Notes under the pieces: model-generated
What the model saw: only the letters and a program-made list of their open reading frames with translations
The model's database searches: none
What the model was told of the DNA's origin: nothing
NCBI GenBank assembly: GCA_032191485.1
Contig: JAVDOI010000005.1
Coordinates: 4,802,501-4,866,500 of the forward strand
DNA: 64,000 bases
Source of the DNA: Leptoclinus maculatus
Taxonomy: Eukaryota; Chordata; Actinopteri; Perciformes; Stichaeidae
Direction of reading: 5' to 3'
Shown here: positions 57,370 to 64,000 of the stretch, one piece after another
Numbering within the stretch: the stretch's first letter is position 1
Layout of the letters: each line of letters opens with the position of its first letter
Made by a program: the position numbers and the translations under genes

Positions 57370-59505
57370 TGCTTCGCCAAAACAATCTCCTCGTGCACTG
57401 TTAAATCTCTTGCTAGCCAGCTGAGAGAACCCTGAGTTTTAGAATATTTTACCACAGATGTGTTCTTAAGGTGAAGGATAAATCTCAAAAAATAAAAAAG
57501 TAATGTATGTTCAACGCTAGATTTGTTTCATAATATGAGTTTAATGCCTCACCAACGTCTATGATGAAATGTTGCTTTTTCAGTTACTTTAATGTTCAGC
57601 AGTGCCATCCTGAAGTAGGGCTGTAACACATCATGTCAAAGCTTCTATTGAGGTTTGAATGAAGCTTGAATGTCTGTCTTCATATTTTATAATGTCATCA
57701 CCTTAACGGTATGAAACTGAAAAATGTTTACCACAATTGCACTCTAATTTTAAAAAAAAATAAAAAATGCTTAGATTTAATTGTCATTAAATTTAATTTA
57801 ATCACAGAAAATTGTTTTTTATTACAACATCACAGGATGTAAAAAAGAGAGTTCAGTCATTTAAATAATTTAGAAAGGAAATTTGGTTGAACTGATGTCT
57901 GATGGAGCATAAAATAGTAGTAACGTTAACGTTATAACGATATTCAGTATATATCAGCGACGTGGTTATCAGCGACGTGGTTGCAGATTGCAACCACGTC
58001 GCTGCTGACAAATCGCACTGAGATGGCACACTCCCTTCGTATGCTGTATTTTTGGTGGCAGTAAAAACGTTGTTTTTGAAAGGCTAACGCCAACAAATAT
58101 GGATTGAAGCAGAATATTTTGCTGTATTAAAAACATGTTGTGAATTTAGGAAATGATTACATTTCTCTTTTTGGATCACACGAGTCGGACACAACCCTTC
58201 GCAGGCACCACTGGAATCTAATTCTACTAATAGTATAATACTAATAATATCAGTGTAGCCTGATCTTTATCTGTAACTAAATTACGTGCTATTTTTTTGT
58301 ATATATAAATTAGTTGTCTCAGAGTTTGCAATAACATAATGTGAAGTCTTACACATATTCGGAAATTTAAAATGTATGTTGTCATACTATGTAAGGGTTT
58401 CCATCTTTGAGCTTCAACTCAACTCTCCATGCAGACTTCTGTTGAGACTGTAAACAATGATACCACTGATCTCATCCTCTCAAGACTTCTTGAAGTGTTT
58501 CCCTCAATGACATGGAATGTGGCGCTTAAGTTAAAATCGGAACGAGACATACATAACAGTTAGCCATAGGTGTGATTTGGCTGATACTCTTATCAGATAT
58601 TCTGGTCCACCACAGAGAGGCTGGCTAGAGGTTGCTGTGACAGTTGACCTTAATAACAAATATCTGCTGAAGTACTTTATTTGCCAAAACCACAAAAGAC
58701 AGAAGTAGAGAACCCCCCCGAGGGAAGTCCGCGGTGAATGTGTACGGCACAGGGCTCAACGTAGAGTTGTGTGAGTGAAACCGACGAAACACATCAGACG
58801 TCCCACTGACAGACGCATAAGACAGAGTTACAGCAGGACACCATTGAGTGAAGACTCAGAACTCCCGTTCTAATGGGAAGCCGTGGGAGGTCTGGTGCTC
58901 GGTTGTAACCTTGCAGGACTGAGGGTGACTTATAACGTATGTGTTGATCCTACAAATGTCTTCATTGAAGGAATAGTTTGAGATTTTGTGAAATGCGCAT
59001 GTGTTTCTGCAGAGTTAGACCAGAACATTTATAACACAGGAGCGTATCTGTGTTCCCAGGGTTCTATGCTGCTTGGGGGTTCCCCAGCTTAATATGACAC
59101 ATTTAGGAGACTTTTCAAGGGATTTTGTCAGCAGTGTTTTTTCTCTAGGTCAAATGTTCAGTGTATATTTACCTAGTACCAAGTTAACAAAAGCCCTAGT
59201 GATGTTTTAATGCTTAAACCTGTAATCTCAAATTTGCAACGGATTTTTACCATTCAAACTGCATTTGAAACGTACATCTCCCTTTAACCGTTAATGATAG
59301 CCCTTACTATTCTATTACAGTGTTACATTATATGATAACATACGACCCTGGACACATAGTGATGACCCCGATGCCACTCTTGTGTCTGTATGGTAACTTA
59401 AGCTAACCCTGGTTCTGTCCAAAGATGAAAAAATAATGAGCCTTCATAGCACCTCTAAATCTCATTTATTAACACATGGTATCAATTCTTTACTTACAGT
59501 CTTGC
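57370..59505. other. Intergenic DNA downstream of cyb561a3
   Basis: No open frame has a domain or splice context. It contains the hairpin at 57953 and a dispersed repeat-like phrase (GAATAGTTTGAGATTTTGTG, near 58971). Confidence 0.45.
57953..58003. repeat. Perfect 15-bp hairpin with adjacent direct copy of one arm
   Basis: ATCAGCGACGTGGTT occurs at 57953-57967 and again at 57969-57983. The second copy forms AGCGACGTGGTTGCA (57971-57985), loop GAT, then the exact reverse complement (57989-58003). Confidence 0.85.
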
Positions 59506-59509
59506 TTTC

Positions 59510-59990
59510 CGCTAATGCTAACGTCAGCATGCTAACAAGCTCACAATGCTGACAGGTTTATTATTTTCCATATTCACCATCTTATGCTGAGTTCACACTA
59601 TGAGCGAGGCAGCAACAGGCTACAAGTCATTGTTTTAAATGGAAGGCCGGAGACATGAAGCTACAAACTGACGCCCAACACTTGTGACTGTGTGACGGGC
59701 TTGTTGCTCAACAATCAATGTTGACCTGGTCTCAACAGTGCTCCAATGAAGCGACAAAGCGTCAACCAATCATATGTTTTTGTTTAGCCCTGTTCCATTC
59801 CATCCAAGAGAAATGTCGTTAGCATATTTCACGACATAACTACGTCACCAAGCGCTTGCGCAAGACTTCAACGGCGACTCGCCGACAGAGTATCTGGCCA
59901 CACTTGGCCGTTTTGTTGCTTTTGTCGCTCATAGTGTGAACATAGCATTAGTTTAGTGTGTTAGCATGCTAACATTTCCTTATTAGAGCA
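59510..59990 (+). repeat. Dispersed GCTAGC-rich repeat interrupted by a MITE
   Basis: The left half (AACGTCAGCATGCTAACAAG, CCATATTCACCATC) and right half (GTTTAGTGTGTTAGCATGC, AACATTTCC) belong to one familiar fish repeat. The MITE at 59584-59949 separates them. A diverged copy in opposite orientation lies at about 51065-51200. Confidence 0.6.
59584..59949. mobile_element. Harbinger-like MITE with TTA target duplication
   Basis: The ends TGCTGAGTTCACACTATGAG and CTCATAGTGTGAACATAGCA are inverted repeats of about 25 bp. TTA stands outside each end. Three-base TWA duplications are typical of PIF/Harbinger elements. There is no coding capacity. Confidence 0.65.
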
Positions 59991-59999
59991 GATGCTGAA

Positions 60000-61360
60000 C
60001 TAAAGTATCAGATAAATTAAAATTCCGACCTGATGATGGTCAGATGAGAGGTTTAGCCAAACAAAACATATATCAGTTCAATCTGGGGGGAACATGGATG
60101 TCTGTAGCCAACCAATTTAGACTCCAGCTCCTGGCCAAGAAGTAGTCTGGCACATAACCCCCCCCCCATAAAACCACAACTTGTCTTGTTTTTTTAAACT
60201 GTGGTTTTTGTACAAATTGAACAAATGTAATGAAATGTGTTCTTTAGAGATGTGTATAAATATACATACATGGAAGCAGGACAACAAGCCTTTAAGTGAC
60301 ATTGCTAGTAATCCTGATTATAATAGCTGTGAAATGAAAAGGCAAAGATGTGATTCGTATTTGTCTCACATGTTCCCCTTGATAGTCAAAGCCGCACTCT
60401 GGGTTATGCTACAACTCAGCTGTGCAGAAATGAAAGAGGGGAAGATGAAGTGAGTTCACGCGCCACTGATCATGATCGAGTCACTGCTCCATGTGTCGCC
60501 TTTGTCTCAGAAGCGAAAGAACCGGCAGCAACAGTGCAGTAAAGTGGAGGAGCACATGACCAGCAGATGCCACAAACACTGCAACGAGAGCTATAGATGG
60601 TAGAACCTACCTCATGAAAGACTCGATAAGTGTTAGAGAAGTCACACAACAAAACCGAAATGTGAGTTCAAGACACTTCACTATGATCATTATGAGACAT
60701 GAACGAATCAGATTATACATGATGTGGAACATCAGCTGACATTTTGTTATACTTGTCAGCCACAAAGTTTGCAACATTGCTGGAAGAAACAATGTCCCAC
60801 AAGGTGGCAGCAGAGTAGAGTTCCGTCCAGGGAAGCGTTTCAACACTTTAATGACTTATGCTGCACTCTTGTGCGTGTTGAATTATACGTCACTACAAAT
60901 TGTGTCAATGTGTGCCAAATGAAGAACAGATGAGTAAAGAATACCTGCAGAGATGTGACGTAATTGGAGACAATTTGTTAATAATGTTACTATTTACTAA
61001 TGTATTGCACCACATGTATAATAATTATAACAGCACATTTTCATAATTAAGGCTGAGAGACATTTTCAAGTACAGCAGAGCTCTGTGATGTTAATTTCGA
61101 GGCAGCCAAAATAAGAACACACAATAATTAGTTTATTATCTTCCAGCCGTTTGGTTCCAGCCAAAAGCACTTGAAAATCCAACGGAGCACATTCAGTGTT
61201 TTATTGCTAGTGAGTTTAGCAATGCAGTGCAGCAGTTTAAAGAGCACAAATCATACTCCTACTTTGTTTTCTTTGCACGCCCCCCTGTATTGTAGACTGA
61301 TGAAACCGAAATGTAACCAATTCGCTTAAGCATTTGCATGCGTTGATGTTTGTCAGAGCG
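60000..61360. other. Intergenic DNA without a recognisable gene
   Basis: All open frames are under 95 codons and none has a family signature or splice context. Confidence 0.45.
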
Positions 61361-61363
61361 GCT

Positions 61364-61795
61364 CCGGGCTGTCACAATATACACACGATTATCGCGGGCA
61401 AACGATTTCACGGTAACGATATCACCACATCATAGAAAACTAACGCCCGGGGCAAAATATGACATCAGATTTTCACTACATGATCATCATGGCCTCGATA
61501 TGAATGATTTACGATATTATGGCAATAGTTATATAGAATTTGATCAAATAAATAAAATAATATCAATCAAATTCATCTTTAACTTTGTTTATTGTGCGTT
61601 TTGTCTCTTACACTCAAAATACAAGTGTAGGGAGGCGGAGAGTCTGTTCATTACTGTACAAAAGTGGGATTCAAGAGCCTCTGGAATAGGCCTATTTACA
61701 CTGTCATATGTGTATTGTTACCATGATATCAATATTTCACTTTTTTAAAACATCATGGTTATCGTCAATACCAGAATATTGCGACCCCTTCAAAT
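61364..61795. mobile_element. Probable non-autonomous DNA transposon
   Basis: The left end (GGGCTGTCACAATATACACA, CGATTATCG) is mirrored imperfectly by the right end (GGTTATCGTCAATACC, AGAATATTGCGACCCC). The 132-codon frame at 61350-61748 crosses it and has no domain. Confidence 0.5.
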
Positions 61796-62079
61796 ACAAT
61801 GACTAAAACTTAAAATATAAAAAATAATATAAATTGGAAATATAAAGATTGTAACGTTTCTGAAGTGTAAAAGAAAAGTCATTACAAGCGAATACATGAA
61901 TAGTATCATTTTTGTAGTTCCACCGTTTTTGTGTAAGCTAAAGGGACAACTAATGACGACCCCAAACTGGGTCGGTTTATCATGCATATGTTTACATATT
62001 ATCTACTCAAATCATATTCTGCCTAGTACTTAATGTTTACGACAGTCTTTGAAGGCAGCACGGTCGCCCCTCAATAAAT

Positions 62080-62329
62080 CAGTTCATAATAATGCCATCA
62101 GAGAGTGTGTTCACGGTCGGATCCGCTATATTTCCACGTCCCGGGCCATCTGCGGTGAGGTCATCGTGAAGGTGGGCGTCAGTGGGCGGGGCCACCGCCG
62201 CTCCGGTTCCGCAGCTGCAGCTTTGCAGGAGAAAGAGTGAAAGTTTAGAGAGAAGGGAAGAAGCAGCTGACTTCAGGTTTTTGTTCTGCAGCCTGTAAAA
62301 AAATCGCAGCCCGAGGAGGGACACGGAAA
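62080..62329 (+). promoter_or_regulatory. CpG-rich promoter and probable non-coding first exon of a downstream gene
   Basis: This is a local CpG- and GC-rich island in AT-rich DNA, with a GC box (AGTGGGCGGGGCC, about 62181-62193). A purine-rich transcript-like stretch follows, ending CACGGAAA, with a strong donor GTAAGTTC at 62330. From about 62210 to 62329 there is no ATG, so it would be 5' UTR. The gene it starts lies beyond the window and cannot be named. Confidence 0.45.
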
Positions 62330-62644
62330 GTAAGTTCAACTAGAGCTAAAACCACGTGAGAGTTACCTCAACAATGTACCACTCAGAGCTTAAAGCCTTT
62401 GTTTTTAAAGAATGTCTGATGGTCAGTTATCATGTTGTCCTGCGATGATGCTGCCGTTTGCATCGTGTGTGACTTTTAGTGGTTATATACATCATGCTTT
62501 AAAGTTTTGCCCTGTCTTTCTAAAGTCTGTCCTCGGTAGATCTGAGCTAAAATTACAGAAACAGTTTTATTTACGTTTTTACTTTTACATCATTTTAAAC
62601 ATGTGGGTAGTTCACAGTGCATTACGTTTGATCACTACTTACAG

Positions 62645-62985
62645 TAGCTTTTAGTCAATTAACCAATTAGTCGATTGTCAGAAAATTAATTGGAAGCCAT
62701 TTTGATGATAAATGTTTAATTCATCATGCAAACACACCAAACATTTGCTGCACTGTCAGTATCTTTAAGGTGAGGATCTGCTGCTGTTCTCTGTGTGGGA
62801 TCATACATTGAATCCATTTGGGTTTTCAATTGATCCTCAGACAACTTCTGAAGATGTCACCTGAGCCTCCGGAACTTTTAATGAGCTTTTTTTTTATTTC
62901 ATTCAATTGACTAAAGGATGCAAAGATTAGTCTGAAAAGTAATTAACATAGTCAGCGATAATGAAAATAATCTACATGATTGGAA
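62645..62985 (-). repeat. Dispersed fish repeat (family of 34757-36893)
   Basis: TCAATTAACCAATTAGTCGA, GTCAGAAAATTAATTGG and a distal GATTAGTCTGAAAAGTAATT match, in reverse orientation, the two ends of the family seen in the tnfrsf10-like intron. Confidence 0.5.
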
Positions 62986-62989
62986 AGAA

Positions 62990-63806
62990 AAATAGGCCTT
63001 TTTTTCTACATGTATCTACATGCACCTATGAGACAATATATATGAATCAGGCCGTTTTCTTTGTTTCTTTCAAAATGTTTTAAAAAAGGTCTGTCAAACC
63101 TTTTTGGTCTACTTAAAATCCCAGCCCTGCTCTTTGTGTCTACTTGCAGTGAAGCGCTTCAGATAGTGCACGAGACGAGCGGTGGGCATTCTTATGAACT
63201 GACATTTTGACCTTTTAAATCGTCCCCTCCAGCAGGAGGTGGGACTCATGTTAACTGACTTCCATGGAGGTGAAAGCCGTTTGTGTATACGACCCAAAAG
63301 CCATTCTGGCCTTCCTCGCAGCATGATGCCTCTGACATCAAGTCATTTTGAAAGCATTTGTTGCAAAATATCCCCACGAGCACAACTTCTTCGCTCCAAA
63401 AAACATCTGGTCAGTGTTTCTTAAGAGAAAGGCAGCAGAGGTTTCAGATTTCCAGGTTCTCTGGTTCAGGGAAGATCTTGAGATTGTGTTTTGTGCTGAA
63501 TGTGAAAAGGGGAGCCAGAACATCCTGGATACGTTTTCTCTGTTTAGATTAGATGTTGCTAAGCGGCTGCGGCTTTGTCCAATCCTCATGCTTTCTTTAT
63601 GTCAACTCGTTTCACACAAGAAAAATTATGAAAGGGATCTTTTTTTTTTTTACAATCAGAAAGTTTGGTTCTGTAAGCATCACCTGAATGAACCTCAGTT
63701 TATATGTATACTGCCCATGTTTCCTCTAATGAAAATCGCTGTATGGACTGACACATTGTAAGCGGACCCAGAGGCTGTGGGCTCAGTTCCATCTGTTCAT
63801 TCTGTA

Positions 63807-63840
<34 letters not shown>

Positions 63841-64000
63841 TGTTTCCAGCTTGTGTAAGCACTGCCACGTTACTATGAGGAAAGTAGAAACCCTGCAGTT
63901 GAAGGATCATCTGTTTCCTTGCCAGATGTTTTGACACAAAAGCGCAAGATTTGGAGCTTGTGATGTTAAACATGTAATGGTCGTGGAAACACAGCTGTTG
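62990..64000. other. Probable intron of the next gene, nothing identified
   Basis: A 137-codon frame at 63348-63761 and overlapping frames on both strands have no recognisable domain. A TG microsatellite lies at 63810-63839. Confidence 0.4.
63810..63839. repeat. (TG)n microsatellite
   Basis: About 15 TG units. Confidence 0.9.

Overview
This is vertebrate, almost certainly ray-finned (teleost) fish, nuclear DNA. The coding exons are short, bounded by GT/AG introns, and spell recognisable vertebrate proteins. The spaces between them hold typical fish repeats: tRNA-derived SINEs, palindromic MITEs, hAT and LINE relics, and tetranucleotide and CA/TG microsatellites. I see no operons, CRISPR arrays or other prokaryotic features.

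Three protein genes, all on the + strand, can be assembled. (1) The 3' end of unc5d, a netrin receptor: four exons from 5109 to 13942 encode the UPA and death domains and the C-terminus, 251 residues in the window; the 5' exons lie before base 1. (2) A complete TRAIL-type death receptor (tnfrsf10/DR4-DR5 group): ten exons from 33298 to 41631 encode 386 aa with signal peptide, three cysteine-rich domains, a transmembrane helix and a death domain. Its first coding exon is only 21 nt long. (3) A complete cyb561a3, a lysosomal-type cytochrome b561 ferric reductase: five coding exons from 55270 to 57159 encode 246 aa, with all four heme-binding histidines. A CpG-rich, apparently non-coding exon ending at 62329 probably starts a fourth gene that runs out of the window.

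Layout: 1-5108 unc5d intron; 5109-13942 unc5d 3' exons; 13943-33100 a 19-kb repeat-rich intergenic stretch, including a LINE reverse-transcriptase relic (17.1-17.9 kb) and a roughly 3.2-kb block bounded by inverted arms (26.7-29.95 kb); 33.1-43.1 kb the death-receptor gene, whose first intron carries a 0.9-kb tetranucleotide satellite with a 173-bp higher-order period; 43.1-54 kb intergenic repeats with no convincing gene; 54.2-57.4 kb cyb561a3; 57.4-62 kb nested MITEs; 62.1-64 kb the probable promoter and first exon of the next gene.

The three genes do not form a pathway. unc5d and the TRAIL receptor both encode death-domain receptors and their human counterparts lie on chromosome 8p, so that part may be remnant synteny. 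cyb561a3 is functionally unrelated. I found no evidence of an undescribed multi-gene system. The most unusual items are the higher-order satellite, the long-inverted-arm element with its captured exon, an in-frame alternative acceptor in unc5d, and reconstructable nested transposon insertions. Family identifications come from memory of the protein families; no database search was run.
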